This document shows positions 42,498 to 57,100 of a DNA stretch of 64,000 nucleotides, one piece after another. The stretch is from a virus. The DNA is taken from IMG/VR virus record IMGVR_UViG_3300002131_000090, positions 62,001 through 126,000 of that record; one strand, given 5' to 3'. Numbering within the stretch: position 1 is the first letter of the stretch; the number at the start of each line of letters is the position of its first letter. The position numbers and the translations under genes are program-made. A model generated the notes under the pieces. The model was given only the letters and a program-made list of their open reading frames with translations, made no database searches and was not told the origin of the DNA.

Positions 42498-44503
42498 TAA
42501 AAGACTCCATGAAAGATGATATAATTGACAGTTGTAAACGGTGGCACGGTAGTAAATTCATCTTGAGAACTGAATCCTTCGATGCTACCTGTTCTTATAA
42601 TACCAGTGCCTGGATCTCCGCCAACTGCATTTGTAGTAGTAGTAGCAGAATCAGTCACCGAAGTTAATCCTGATGTTGCAAGGAACGGAGTTCCGGCATC
42701 GCCTTCTAAAGTATGATAGTGGTCTGGTAGTTGATCAGGTGTAATTAATGCACTCTCATCGCCGCCTACGTTACCAATAGTGTTAACACCTACATCGTTT
42801 AAAACGCGAGTTCCAGCTGACGCTGCGCCAATCCAACCTAATGGAAATCTTCCTCGCATATCAGGAGCTTTAAATAATAATGACGGTGACGATGACGTAC
42901 CAAACGAAGCACCTATGACAGTATATAATGCATTATATGTTGCTATAGTATATTCTGCTCCATCACATAAGAACCAACCTGCCGGTGCAGTTGTTCCGCC
43001 CCACATAGATATCATTCCTACTGGCGTTACAGGACCTACTGCAGAGTTTGGTATTTTACTAACTAGATTAGTTTGTGTAATTCTTTTAAGTGTGCCGGCA
43101 TTATTAATTAATACTTCGTCAGTTGTTAGAACTGTTGTAGCTAATGTCTTTCCAGTAAAGAAGCTATCGTTTAATGATGTAGTAAAAGTTTTTGTAGTTC
43201 CACCAGTCTGTCCATCAAATGTGAAGCTACTAGCACTTACATCGCCAGTTAATGCAAATGTAGTCGGACTCGAAAGTTTTCCTGCAGTAGCAGCAGCACC
43301 TGTTATACTCCCTGCTAATGACCCAACAAATGATCCGTAAAAGTTGTTTGCATAGACATTGTTAAATTTAAGTAAGTTAGTTCCTATACTTGTAGTTTGA
43401 GTTGTTTCTGGTAAAATATTACCAGACACCGTAGTTGTTCCAGTTATATCAATTGCACCGCCAACTACAATATCTTGAGCAACGCCAATGCCGCCTTTAA
43501 CAACTAATGATCCAGTGCCAATGCTAGAGCTATTAGTAGTGCTATTAGCTGTGATAGTGCCAGATGCATATATATTTCCAACAACGTCAAGTGCTTCGGT
43601 TGGGATTTTAGTAGGCGAGCCTATTGCTACTTTAGTGTCATTAAATATTCTTAATGCAGTAGTTGCAGTTCCACTATTGTTTACTTTAAAGTCAATGTTG
43701 CCATCGCTGGTTGTATTTCTAATTTCTGCAGTACTTCCGGAAACAGACAGCGATAGAGTTGAATTTTCGCCAATTGAAACTCCACTATTAGTTGATACTT
43801 TTAACAGTTGAGTTAATACGTTTGCTGCGTCTAATCTAGCAAAAGCTGCTCCGTTATAGGCAGTACCTGATACTAGTAATTGTTCAGATTTTTGAGATGT
43901 ACCGTAGTACTTATAACTGCTACTAACGTTAACACCTGCACTAATTGTAGCAAAGCCACTTATAGCAGCTTTTGGCGTAAAGCTAGTTGAACTTATAATT
44001 GATACTGGAGTACCGTCTGAATAATTTATAATTATAGGAATGTTTACGTTTTCTGTACTTGCTATAGTTTCAAATTGCGCTCCTGTAGTATTGCCTTCTG
44101 AGTATTCTGGTCCTACTAAAACCCAGCCACTTCCGCTGTATAGATATAATTGTTGAGAACTTGTATTAACCCATAGGTCGCCTACAACACTTAATGATGC
44201 ATCTGGCGCCGATGTTGCTTTTTTTAATCCACCTGCACTTATCCATTGTGCCCCTGTGTATATTTTAAGTTGATCAACACCGTCGGTGTTATCATACCAT
44301 AGTTGACCTTCTACTGGATTAATTGGGCTATTATTATTAGCAAAATTTTCCAATAGATGCAAAAAGTTTTCTAAAACCACAGTTCCGTAATCAGTAAAAT
44401 TACGTCCAGGTAGTCCTAGACTAGTCTCTACATTTAGAGTAGTATCTTCTACTGTAATAGATCCTTTATTAACACTGTCGGTAAAATTTACTGTATATGC
44501 CAT
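42497..44503 (-). CDS. Tail-fibre protein with phage collar domain
   Basis: 668 residues. N-terminal ~130 residues are the third copy of the attachment region (PGRNFTDYGTVVLENFLHLLE, GQLWYDNTDGV, GDLWVNTSSQQLYLYSG). The shaft contains ALDVVGNIYASGTIT-type repeats and an inter-shaft SSIGTGSLVVKGGIGVAQDI. The last ~180 residues carry a Phage_Collar domain (VGMISMWGGTTAPAGWFLCD, APDMRGRFPLGW) and a metal-site-like LPDHYHTLEGD as in T4 gp12-type short fibres, ending NYIIFHGVF. Probable receptor-binding fibre. Confidence 0.88.
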   Translation of the reverse strand: MAYTVNFTDSVNKGSITVEDTTLNVETSLGLPGRNFTDYGTVVLENFLHLLENFANNNSPINPVEGQLWYDNTDGVDQLKIYTGAQWISAGGLKKATSAPDASLSVVGDLWVNTSSQQLYLYSGSGWVLVGPEYSEGNTTGAQFETIASTENVNIPIIINYSDGTPVSIISSTSFTPKAAISGFATISAGVNVSSSYKYYGTSQKSEQLLVSGTAYNGAAFARLDAANVLTQLLKVSTNSGVSIGENSTLSLSVSGSTAEIRNTTSDGNIDFKVNNSGTATTALRIFNDTKVAIGSPTKIPTEALDVVGNIYASGTITANSTTNSSSIGTGSLVVKGGIGVAQDIVVGGAIDITGTTTVSGNILPETTQTTSIGTNLLKFNNVYANNFYGSFVGSLAGSITGAAATAGKLSSPTTFALTGDVSASSFTFDGQTGGTTKTFTTSLNDSFFTGKTLATTVLTTDEVLINNAGTLKRITQTNLVSKIPNSAVGPVTPVGMISMWGGTTAPAGWFLCDGAEYTIATYNALYTVIGASFGTSSSPSLLFKAPDMRGRFPLGWIGAASAGTRVLNDVGVNTIGNVGGDESALITPDQLPDHYHTLEGDAGTPFLATSGLTSVTDSATTTTNAVGGDPGTGIIRTGSIEGFSSQDEFTTVPPFTTVNYIIFHGVF

Positions 44504-44507
44504 TTAA

Positions 44508-45119
44508 TTATACTCCATTTAGTCCGCTAAGACTTTGTATTCTTACAGTATAATCAATTTGAATTAATCTATTCAAACTCTTTTGTACTGGGTGGAAAAT
44601 AACATGAGTGATCAATCTGCCATCGCCGGATGCATTATAACTTCTTAAACCTAGTTCATCAAATACAAACTCCGAGTCTGTATTAGCCGAAGTATCAAAC
44701 GCTTGTTGGCCGTTTGGTTCGCTATAATCTAGTAAACAACTTACTACAATGTCGGTATAATTTGTACCAGGTACGTGTCTTATTTCCGTTTTATTTCTAT
44801 ACGGATCTGTGTTGTTTACACTTCTATCATCAACAATCTTTGCATATGTTTGGTTATAAAGACTACTGTTTGTTCCAGTAGTATTTGGAGTTAAGTACGT
44901 AATTATACCAGTAGGATCGACACTAGTACCTCCGTTGCCAAACGACATCTGATATATGAACCCTTGACCTGCGTTGCTTAAACTCTCAGCTAGGGCCACA
45001 CTCATATTTTCGTAATGAATTGCATTACGTTTGTTAATGAATATCTGTTTGCTCAAAGGGTCATATATTTTAATATGCCCTTCAATATGTATTCCGTTGT
45101 AATCTTTAAAGTCTGTCAT
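44508..45119 (-). CDS. Virion structural protein, fibre-module
   Basis: 203 residues, strand-rich: GIHIEGHIKIYDPLSKQIFI, FIYQMSFGNGGTSVDPTG, TDIVVSCLLDYSEPNG, FVFDELGLRSYN, LITHVIFHPVQKSLN. No enzymatic motif. I cannot name it, but its position between the giant wedge protein and the fibres, and the GNGGTSVDP stretch, are in line with phage tail proteins of marine T4-like viruses. Preceded by a NATAAATA box at 45138-45145, so transcription of the fibre block may restart here. Confidence 0.7.
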   Translation of the reverse strand: MTDFKDYNGIHIEGHIKIYDPLSKQIFINKRNAIHYENMSVALAESLSNAGQGFIYQMSFGNGGTSVDPTGIITYLTPNTTGTNSSLYNQTYAKIVDDRSVNNTDPYRNKTEIRHVPGTNYTDIVVSCLLDYSEPNGQQAFDTSANTDSEFVFDELGLRSYNASGDGRLITHVIFHPVQKSLNRLIQIDYTVRIQSLSGLNGV

Positions 45120-45137
45120 GTTTTATACCTTATACTG

Positions 45138-45145
45138 TATTTATT
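45138..45145 (-). promoter_or_regulatory. Possible late promoter
   Basis: AATAAATA on the minus strand, overlapping the stop codon of the giant gene and 18 bases before the ATG of 44508-45119. Matches NATAAATA. Would start the fibre genes independently of the giant gene. Confidence 0.5.
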
Positions 45146-48100
45146 TAGGTAAGCTGATTGTTGCGCCGCGTAAGAATCTGCTTATTGCATTATCCGATTG
45201 TGCTAAACTATTATTACCATTGTTCCATATTTTTCCTGTTTTTCTAACAATTTTAACGTCTATTCCTGCATCTGGTGTAGTACTTAACAATACATCGTTC
45301 CCTGATATTGTAAATTCGGGTTCTAATGTAACTGTTCCTTTGTTACTGTTGTATCTATCAATATCTAATGATGGATTGTGTACGGTTAATGCAGTTTTTC
45401 TTAAACGTATACCTCCAACAAACACATCGATTTCATTTACATTAGTAGAAGCCATGTAATCTCTAAATGCTATCTGATAGCTGCCAGAACTACCATCAGA
45501 AATAGTTGTTTGCGATAAAATTACATCCGAATAGTTTATTGTTTCGTCAAGTCCTTGTCCGTATGCAACTGTTCCAACTGCATATACATTTCTAACACCA
45601 GTTCCGAGTGTACCTCTTCTTAACTGTGTTAAATCTCTTCCAGAAATTCCAAAGTACTCTATTCTTTCACCTTCAATGAATATAACTCCAGGAATATTTT
45701 TACTTGTGTTTGGTTGGAAAAGTCCGTCTGCACTTTCAAGACTTATTTTATGATCGTAGTAATTAAGAGATGATATTAATGCATAACCTTTATCTTGATT
45801 TAATCTCTTGTAATGAGTTCTGTCTAACATATCTTTAAATATTCTAAATCCAAACTTAGCAGTAGTTGGTGCGTTAGCAAATTGTAATACATCAATTATA
45901 TCGTTCTCTAAAGGCTTGTTTACTAGTTGTATAGCATCGCCTGCTGGTAATAGATAATAATCAATGTGCGGAGTTAGCAAGGTACCGTTTACCGAAACCC
46001 ATGCATACTCGGCACTGCTTATTGTACCGCGAAGTCTTACATAACCGCCAACTATAAGATTTCTTTGAATATAAGAGAACGTATCAATTGGCAGTGGAGC
46101 ATACCCTGTACTATCTTCTGGATTAGTAATACCAACTGTTCTGACTTTATAAGTAATTCTTTCAAACTGATTTACATCGTGATTACTGAAAGTATATATC
46201 TCAACTTCTTCTCCGCTTGAAGGAGCAATTGCAAATGTAACACTATCGCTAAGAACATATGATACATCTGTAATATAAGCATCGTGATTGACTTCTGAAT
46301 TACTCAAAAGAAGAATATTAAATTCTGTACTGTTGTATTGTGTAAACAACGCATGTATATCTTTACGATAACTTCTTACTACAACTGATGATTGACTAAT
46401 TGATTTAATTATTGCATTAACAGATGTTGCACTGCTGTCTATTGATTGTATAACAATTTCGTCACCTACATTAAATGTAGATGATATATTAATTTCAGAA
46501 CTGTCTATTGATTGTAAGTCTATTTGCGTATCAACAAAGTAGTATTCTGCATCGCCAATTACAAAAATATCAAGTTTTGTTCCTTGAGGTGCAACATCGT
46601 TTCTTAATAGAGTTATTCTTCCATTAATAGGATCCCATGTAAACTCTGTTCTTGTTAAACGTACACCGTCAGCAAATACTAAAACTTCAGCTTCGTCAAT
46701 TAAACTTATATCTTCAAATTGCCATTCCTCAATGTCATATGTTCTATGACTTTGTGTTGTGTAAGAAGTACTATAACCAGGATTAAGAATTGTATCGTTA
46801 ACTTTAACTAGAATTTTATGAGAGAACGGTTGACTTTCAAACGGAGCAGGATTAACTGTATGATAATCAGTTGTACCATTAGATTCAAACGTTCTATCAA
46901 TAACTACTTGACTATAAGTCTTAACTGTTGTACTATAGATACTATACTGGAAAAAGTCACCTTCTGCTAGGATACCTGGTTCAAAAACAATTTTAAGTCT
47001 GTTTGAAGCATTGTCTTCTGTTGTTGTAACTAGATAGTTGTAATCCACCCCACTTGTTTTTACAATTCCGTTTACTGTTAAAAATACAGATAAGCTGTCT
47101 GTCCATATTGCGCCAGTAATAAATGTTGTAGTGCTACCGTCTGACGTAAAGTAGTTTGTTTCAATTAGATTATTACCATTTGTACCTATTGTTGTAATAG
47201 CTAAACTGGATCCAATAGAAATACTACTGTCTGCAAACTCAAGTGTGTTATTCTCAAAATTCAAGTTATATCTGCTTGGATCTTGAATTACATTGTCAAG
47301 TTTTACAATTACAGATTCTGTTGTTTGTGCAATTCCAGGTAACCCAAATATTACAGTAGATCCATCTAAAAGAACGTAATTTGTAGTACTGATTACACCT
47401 ACGCCGTCGGAATCTCTATGATAAACTTTTATATCAAGGGTATCTACTATTTCTCCCGGAACAAGTTCTTCAGGACCTTTGCTTGTAGTTGGAGTAACAA
47501 ACCCATCGCCGTCAACTGTAATATCTTCAGTTAACAGTCCTGTAGCAGTTGTGTATGCTAGGTTGCCGCCGCCTAATGCAGTATCATAACTTGTGCTTGA
47601 TGGAGTATAACTTCCATCGCTTGTACTTTTTCTAATGATTACTATATCGCCGGCAAATGTTGGAACAAGGTCTTCGTCAATTGTAATTGTATCTGTTACC
47701 CCATCACCGACTATTGTTTCCAATACTGCATTTGGATTAGATAGCACAGTTGTTAAGTCATACTCTGGATCGTCAAGTCTAACTCCGTTTAGATAGAAGT
47801 TATATTCAACTCCGTCTTCTAATGCTTTAGATAGTTGGAATACTGTTGTACTGCCGTCAAGTACAAAGATTTCGTCTTCGTATGTGTTATCAAATGTATC
47901 CCACGGTGCAGCACCAAATAATCCGCCAAATCCTTGTTCGTTTCCAAATCCAATGCTATCAAATTTTACACCTGAATATTCAACGCCGTCCATCAGCTGT
48001 GCTAAATCTTTACCAGCCATTCCAGTTGTAGGATTATAGAAGAAGTTTATTCTGTCTGCAGCACTTAAGAAGCTAACATCTTTCATGTAGTAAACTTTAA

Positions 48101-51100
48101 TAACTGCTCCTACTGCAGGTGCTTTTACAAATCTAATACGACCGCGTTGCACATTATAACCAAGTGTTAAATGTGATGTGCCCGGACCTGCTGCAGTGTT
48201 TTGCAACGTGTCATAGTTAAATGATTCATCATCATATAACTTCTCTTGGTCAGTTGTAAAAGAATTAGAAACAGTATATGTACTACTTAATTGTAGAGTA
48301 TTATTAATGTAAACACTGTACTGATCAGTTCTAATATCAAGTGGCCACTTAGTATTAAAAGTGCGCTGGGAGCCAGTGCCGACAAATGTTTCGTATCCAT
48401 CTACATTTGGTTTAAGGTCAGTAACATAATAATTGCCACTAACTCTGTCAAACTTAATTGTAATATGTGCAGATCTAACCAGTGGATTTCCAAGTACCGG
48501 AGATACTTTAGCAGTATATCCGTTTGTATCAGGATCGGCAACAGTTACAGTTGGCGGAGTAATAAAACGCTCACCTCTTGTTATTAATTCAACTTGATAA
48601 ACAGCACCTTTTCTAACATAAGCTCTAGCAGTTGCACCATTACTTGGTGTTACTGTTACAGCTGGTGATGAAGTATAACCAGACCCGCCTTCAACTACTT
48701 CATATGATACAACATGATAACCGTTGTTATCTACCCAATTATCATAAGGAGAGTAAAGATATTTGTCAAGTATATTAGTTACAACACCATCCTGCACTGT
48801 TGCAATACTTGTTTCGATAATGTTAGTTTCTTCGTTGTAACTTGGAGGTAAATCAAAGTCAGTTGTTAATGAACCAGTTGGTTCAACATAAGTGTAACTA
48901 CTAATATATTCTCTCACCTTAGTACTGTAAGGTTTTACTTCGTTAACATAGTCTTGATAATTTTCTAAATTATCATTCTGGAATGTAAGTTCTTGACGGA
49001 AATCTCCAAGGTTATGTTTTGCTCTTACAAAACTTGTTTTGAATATCCAATCAATATTTGACTGTTCTGCAAATGCGTATCGTACACCTGCAAAGAATAG
49101 CTTGTTGTATTCTACTGCTAAGTCGCTTATAAAGATATCGTCACGTAGTGCTATAATTATATTTCTTAGTTCATATATTGGTTCTCTATCATAAAATGAT
49201 GTATCGTATATTCCGTTGTCAAATCCAGTAGAAACAGTATACAAATACGGACTAAGTTGTAAAGTTCCGTTTTGTCGTCCTACAGTACGATAATTAATTG
49301 TATAATCTTCTGTTAGCTGATCGTCAACTTTTTCTAATAATAGCCAGCCGCCGCTGCCTACGTTTTCAATTTTAACTATGTCACCAATAATATCATTTAA
49401 AGGATATAGTTTATAGCTCGAGTCTATTAAATGTTTAATTTCAGTTGAACTAGCGTATCCTTCGGCATACCAATCTGTATAACTCCAATAACGTGTAGTA
49501 TCATATGCTTGATTGCTAGTTCTGAACCATACTTGCTGTGCAGAATCCCAACTATAAATTGCCCAACGGTTTCCAATTTCAGAATCTGAACTTACTAATA
49601 CCGAGAATGGGCGAACTTCTAAAGCGGTATCTGGTGAATAGTTTTTACCTTGAGAACGTATATTAACACTGGTAACTTGCCCTAAATTGTTTATAGTTGT
49701 TTTAATAATAGCCCTAGAACCATAAGTGTCTGTTACAGTAACAACCGGAGAAACTTTATATCCTCTACCAGCATTCAGAATAGTAACATTTGTTATTTTT
49801 CCATTAACAACAGTAGGTTGCAACACTGCTTGAGAAAGTTTTGCAACTCCAAGAAATTGAAGTTGACTTACTGTATCTGCTGTAGTGTCATATTTTCCTA
49901 CGTTGATATTAGGAACTTCGTCTTTAAGTAACATACCTGTTAAGTTGTAGTTGTCAACAATTTGGTTTTCTGCAAATACAATATTAACTCTTTCAACAAA
50001 CTGTTTAAGTGCTTCTATTCTATTAACAAACATACTTTGTCTTGGAACATTTAAAATTCCATATTTTTGTTTTACAGTTAATCTAGTATCGGGCACTGGT
50101 TTATTATTAGAGTCGTAACCTATTAAACTGTCAAACCACTTTGTTTCTATTTCACTGTTTACACGACTTGTATCCAGTCCTTCTGTAATTAGCTGATATT
50201 CGTTGTGTGTATTTGATTGTAGTTCGTTATCTTTATAAAATCCAAAGTGTAGTATTGTGTTAGTACCTTCGACTAACCCTTTAGAGTTATATAATGCAAA
50301 CTTGTCTTTATCAAGTGGTGCAATAAATCTATATCCAAAGCCTGCAGGGTCTTCTATCAGTGCTGCAACTTGCTGCGCTGATAGTCTTCTGTTATTATTG
50401 TTTTGTGGTAATATTCTATTATTTTTAACCCAGAAGTAGTATTTTAAAACAGTTGTATTTTTTTCAACATCGTATGTATTTTTAAAACTAAAAATTGTAT
50501 CATCGTATAGCGGAAGCCCGCTGATTCCTCTTGAAATGCCTGCAGTTGTATCAGCTAATGCAGCCCATTCAGTTGGAGATACATCTGACCTTACCCATTC
50601 GTATACATCAACAGTTGACCCAACTGTTAGTTTATTCCATACAGAAGATCTATATTGTATATCGCCTTGGTACGGATTGTACCAACTAGCAGTACTCATA
50701 TCCCACCATAACATTCCAACGTATTTGTCTGTCCAATTAATCGAACTATCAACAGTAATGTCAGTAATGGTTCCTGATGCATTAACAGAATATGTTGCTG
50801 GATCGTAATGAGTTTTGAAACTTAATTCTTGTTCTGCCGGTCCTGCAAATTTTCCTTGACGTGGATCAATAATATCTAAGTTTAAAATTAAATCGCTTGT
50901 ATCGTTTGCATATAAGAAACAACGTTGTATTGCTGGTATGCTAACTTTGCCAGACTGTTGTGCAATATTCACCCAAGCATTGGCATTTTGTTCTGATCTT
51001 AAGTCTGCAAGAATACCAACAGAAGAGTTGTCAGTTATATTATATCCGTCTTCTAACGAAGAATCACCAACTAAGTTAAGATCAACTTTTGGTAAGCCTA

Positions 51101-54100
51101 TATATAAATGATTGTTTACTAATTTAAAATTACTTACATCATTAAATTTAATATTTCTATTATACGCTGCATCTTCTCCGTATATATAATAGTCATCAAT
51201 TTCTTGCCATATAGAAACTCGTCCTGAGTCCTTTATAGTAGTAATTAACTTAGTAGAATTACCATCAAACGTAGTAGGTGCTGCACTTTCTGCAGAAGTA
51301 TTATCAAATACATAAACAGAATATATATTAGCACCGTCTTCGTCTTTACCAACAACTACATTATAATTTAATTCAGTGTATCTGTCAAGTGTTGTATGAA
51401 TCTTTGTATCTGTGTTTTTTCCACTGATAGCAAGTTTATTTCCGTAAAAATCTAAACCAGTGCCAAATGCTTCGTTTGGTTCGTCAAACGGACTTTTTAA
51501 TGTTTGATTAAGTGTATATGTAGATACGTTATCTGTTGTAACTTGCTTATAAACATATACTACACCTTGATCAATGCCAGCATCGTCGTTAAGAGGAGCA
51601 CCAATAGCAATTTTTTCTCCTACTTCGTCAATAGCAACAACATAGCCAAAATCTTCTAGCGAATCGTCAGTGTCAATACTTTGGCTATAAGTCCATCTGT
51701 TATCAGTATGTCTGTATATTGTAACACGTTCGTGTGCTGCTGCATTATTTTGATCAGTTGAAGCTGGCATAACAAAAATGTCAGCAAGTTTGTTAACATC
51801 AAATATTTTACCTATGTTTGTTGCAGTAGAAAATAATGAGGCTTCCGAAGCTTCGATTGATAAATCGCCATGCGGTACATATCCAGTATGCTCTACATCT
51901 GTAACTACTTGCCAATCAGTGTTAATTGACGTTGGAGGCGAAACTCCTGCATCGATGTTTGTTAGTGCTTTATACAAAACATTAGACTCAAATACAATAT
52001 CATTAATATCGTATTTTGCATAATCACTGTAACTTCCTTTGAACTTTCTGTCTTTAGTATATGTCCATGCATCATCTGTATTGTCTAAAAAGTAAATTCT
52101 TCCTTGGTCAACAGCATCTTCGCCTGGAGCTCCAACAAACAACTTTGTTAAGCCAGTTGAAGTTTTTCTTAATTCAACCTTGTATCCAAATCTTTCATCT
52201 GTAGTCGGATTTGGACTTACAATACAATGCGATAGTTCGTATGTATTATCATCTATTCTGCGTTCATATAAAAATACTGCACCCTGATTTGTATAACCAA
52301 AGTCCGTATTTCCAAATTCTGATGTTTCATTTAAATATGCAGGGGCCCAGTCTTGATCATTTATATCAATAGTACTACTATCGCCCGATCCCCAACTAGC
52401 TATGTCAGTTAATGCTCTCCATAGAGTTCCTCTATCGTTTACAATGTCACCTATGTTATAAGATTTATCTGGTTCAACATAGCCTGCATAATAAGTTTTT
52501 GCATTACTTGCATTTGGTGCGCCAACAGCAATATACTTACCGTCTTCACTTATTGCAACGTCAAATCCATATTTGCTATCAACATCAATGGTTGAATTAA
52601 CTAACAACGTCTGGAATAAAGTTTTTTCTTGTGCTTCAACATTTCTAGTATAAATTCTTACACTATTGTCTATTGACCCAACAACAACCACAGCATTAGA
52701 ATCGTTAATGTCAAAACTGGTAGAGAACCCAGTGCTTGTTACATCTGGATTTACAATTTCTTGTTGTACTGAGAATACAGGATTATTAGTAAACACAGCA
52801 AACGATTCTTCGCCACTGTCTATCCATACAGTATCATCAAATTCTGAAGCAACTTGTTTTATATTTTGATTTAAGTCGTTTATATCAGTAAAGCGTCTTT
52901 TTACAAAACGTGAAACGTTTATTACTGTACTATCGTCACCTTCATCTGGTTCTGTAATCTCAGCTTGTGTAATGAATACAACTTCATTACCAACTACACT
53001 TTTAACTTTGTGGAACCCGTTAACACCATCTAGCCTGCTTCTAAGTCCTACAAGTTCATCTTCAACAAAATCTACAGTTGTATCAAAGTAAACTGTAAAC
53101 CCTATAAGATCTGTTGCATCAAACGTAGTTTCGTCTGGTAGTCTAGCAATAATGCTTTCAACATTATAGCCTGTGCTCACATGTCTAATTGCATTCCAGT
53201 TTTGTTTTTGATTTTTGATCCATACAAAATCGCCAATTTGTATGTCATCAATATTAAGATTTACTAATTGTTCTTCACTTTCAGAAACAAACGTAACGTC
53301 TTCGTTACGGCAGTATCCTGAATTTTTAGTAAAAATTGATTTATTAACTGTAGTTGAAAATAGTGCAGAATGGTCGTAATCAGTTGGTAACAAAACTGCA
53401 TCACTTTGTAAAAGTTCGTAAGTTAAATCTGTTCTGTTTACATTTGTATTATTAACTAATTCAAATAACTGAGGCTCAAGCCTATATTTTGACTCGTCAA
53501 GTTTAAATTCTACTTCTATATTGTTTTCTACAGAACCATACTGGCCTAATCGTATAGCCCATTCTTCGTAAAATTCTAAACTATCAGTGTTTGCACTACT
53601 TAAAGCATCAAACAATTTAGTCAAACTATTTTTTGTACCTTTGTCTTGAATAAATCCTTGATAGAACTTATATTGGCTTACACTATCTGTAATAATATTA
53701 CTTAGATAATTACGTTTTTGATATCCAATTAAATGCTGGCCTAGTCTTTGTTGCTCGGAATCAAAGTTGTCAGTATCTAGACTATAGAAATCTGTAAACT
53801 GATTTACTCTATAATCCCAGTTTGGCAATAGCTCAGGCTCTGGTCTGTCATTTAATATAGACCAGTGGTTTGCATCAAAGTATTCATTACTAGTATGTTT
53901 TACAGTTGATACATAATAGAATTCTTTATATTTTACTAGATCGCCTAATGAGTAATCAGTCCATATGCTCCATACTGTAACTTTTGCATCATCATATATA
54001 AATCCAGGAATGTTAAGACTACCGTTCCAGTTGTCAGTTCTATAACCCACAAGTTTTATTCTATCTTGTCTGTATCCAGTAATTTTATCAAATATTACAT

Positions 54101-57100
54101 CATTAAACACAGTTTCGTTGTCAATAAGAATAACATGCTCTTTTTGAACCAATGGTAGTTTTACAAGAAAAATGCCTTCTGACATTCCGATAGGTTTTAA
54201 TCCAAACTCGTTTTGACTATTTCTAAATATATTAGAAAACTCTTTACTTACACTTTGACCATTTCCTGCTAACAAGCTATAGTCATAAAATCCATCAAAC
54301 AAGTTATCAACTACATGATAAGGTCTTTCAAATGAAACTTGATTAGCTACAGGACTTACTGTTAATATAGTACCGTTGTCCCAGTTTTGTGTAGTCCAGA
54401 ATAAGAATTCCTTGACACAAAGTTGCATGTTTTCTACTGCTTCGGTTTCGGTATTAAAGTATTCAAACTTAAATCCTTGATTTTTTAAATAGTATTCATA
54501 CCCTAACATAAAGTCAACTAGATCTTGCTTACTTGATAGCAGTGTGCCGTATGATAAACGAGAAACTTGAACATCGAAGTTTCTTTTTAATACTGCGCTT
54601 GCACCACCAACAATAGGAATACTTGCTATTTGTGCAAATTTATTTGAATCAAATTCTGTTGTACTTTGATGTGTTGTTTTTGTTCTATAATACTTACTGT
54701 TGTATTCGACAATTGTACCAATAGGATATGTTTTATTTTCAGCCCAAGTCACAAACTTTTCAGAAATACCGCCAACTGTTATTGCAGGATCTGAATTTGT
54801 TAATGCCGGAACATTGTATAAGAAAACAGGATCTTCTTTATCGTACCCAGATATAAGATAACCGTTTGCGGTTTTTTCTATTATAATACCACTTAACACT
54901 GCAATTTCTAATGCAGAACTTGTAATGAATGCAATTTGATAATTTTCATCTGGTACAAATACACTGGTTTTATTCAGTGGGCTTCTACTATCTAATAATA
55001 GTTTTAACTTAGTCTTATCAGCAAACCCGCCTAGCTTTATTGCAAGTTGGTTGTTTAACCCTTTTAAATTAGTAATGTAATTTGTGTATCTTGATGCATT
55101 TTTACCTGACATGTAACTAGCAATATAGTTAACCAATCCAGATGTTAGGATAACATTTGTATCTATACCTATTGTTGGAAATTTTAAACTACTAAGAGAA
55201 ATTCTTTTATCAGTTTCTGTATAAACTAAATTTCCAGCAGCATCTCTTTTAATCCTACTTAGGTCAAACCCTAGGCCTAATAACTTAGCCGGTTGTAATA
55301 GTACCCATGAAGTAATTAAGGAGAACGGGTATTCACTACTACGTCTCCATGCAGTTTCAACAGGCGAAGAATCACCAAACTTAAATGCTGCTTGTCCATT
55401 TGAAATACTAAAGTTTTTTGCTAATCCACACTCTAATGGGCTTAATAATTTACCATATTCGTCTACAGGAATAAAGGTTAATAATCCAGGTCTTATATAT
55501 TTTGGATCTCTTATTATAGCTGCATTTGGTACTTTTATAATACCGTCTTGTAGGTCGTTCCATAATATTAAGTTGTCGCTAGTATACGGAGCAGGGCCGT
55601 ATTGAGCTTCCCACCATGTTGGTTTAATTGTAAACCCTAACATTTCCCAAGGATGGGTATGAGGTCTATCTGTGTCAAAGTATTTTTTAAAAATACTTCT
55701 CCAATAACCTGATATTTCATTATCGTTGTAATCTGTCATTGAATAATAGTTATAAGTAAAACTATCTTGACTATCGTAAAACGTATTTGAGGAATAGTCA
55801 GGCGATCCTGCTATCTCTATCCATTGTGCAAAATCGGCCAGCATTGCATTGTTAATATCTACTGTGTCAAAATTAGTATTTCTAAATGCGCCACCGACAA
55901 AACTGTGTACATCTAGCAATGACGTATTGTACTCTATTTTGATATTGTTATAAATTCTAGTTTCTAGTTCTAATATTAAGTCATCTCTATAGTCATCAAA
56001 GGCAAGTATAATACTACCATCGTGTCCTTGAATTACATTTTTAGGAGTACTATAAGAGTTGTCAGTAAACTTCATAGGAAGATATTTTGGATATAATCCT
56101 AATTTAGTAGGTGTTGGAGGAATATACGTCCCGTTTGTTGACTGGTATTCGTAAACTGTAACAGTATCGCCATATACTAAATCTAACACATAAACAAATC
56201 TATCTGTAAAATTATAATCATCTCCGTGAACTAGTTGCACATCGTTTTTATAAACAAGAACAGATTTTGTTGAAAGGGTTAACAGGTCAAAGTCTAATGA
56301 AAGTGCAAAATACGACGGGCCGTCATATTCAACTGTATGTATAGTTTTAGTATTTGCGCCAACTCCCAGCATATCACTGAAGTAGAAAGGCATAGATGAT
56401 GTTTTGTCTTTTGTAATAGTAGATAAAATTAAATCAACATGCTCTTTTGTACCGCCATGAAATCCAGTGTACTCAAATTCATTAATAAACTGTCTTTTAA
56501 ATTTTGCATATTCCTTTCTAGCAAATTTTAAAGATTTAATAATGTTAGCATCTTTATCGGTAACATGGTATAGTGCAAGATTTAAAGGACCACTGTGTTG
56601 TACAAAACGCTTGCCGTGTTCGGTTACATTTCCAAGATCACGCAGGTTGTTAACACCTAAAATATCTCCAGAAAATCCTGGAACATCTTGTACTATACTG
56701 CTAACATGATCATTTACTTCGCCAAGTGTAAAGGTTAACAGATTTTCGTTTAACGGATTTTTTTCAAAGTTAATAGGCATTTCGTAAAACCCATTGCTGT
56801 TTTTATTTGCGTTACTATAGCATTTTAAAACAACACTTGAATTAGCAGTTGATATTGTAGGTAAGAAAGTAACAATTTTTATATTGTTTCTAGTTGAAAG
56901 TGTATAGTGAACGTTTTCTTCTTTCTTTACACCATCGAGATATACTCTAACAACAAGATCTGTTAACAATCCGCTGGAGACGGTAAAAACGTCAACTTTG
57001 TAAGGACCGGGTTCACTTACGTACTGTCTTATAACAGGTTGTTTACTATTAGCAATTGCTTTTTTCCAACCGTTTACATATATAGATTGATCTCCTATAT

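Noticed and set aside
42780-43340. 186-codon plus-strand open frame inside the collar-domain fibre gene
   Set aside because: Antisense shadow of a long, biased, low-complexity coding region; no ribosome site and valine/proline-rich nonsense composition.
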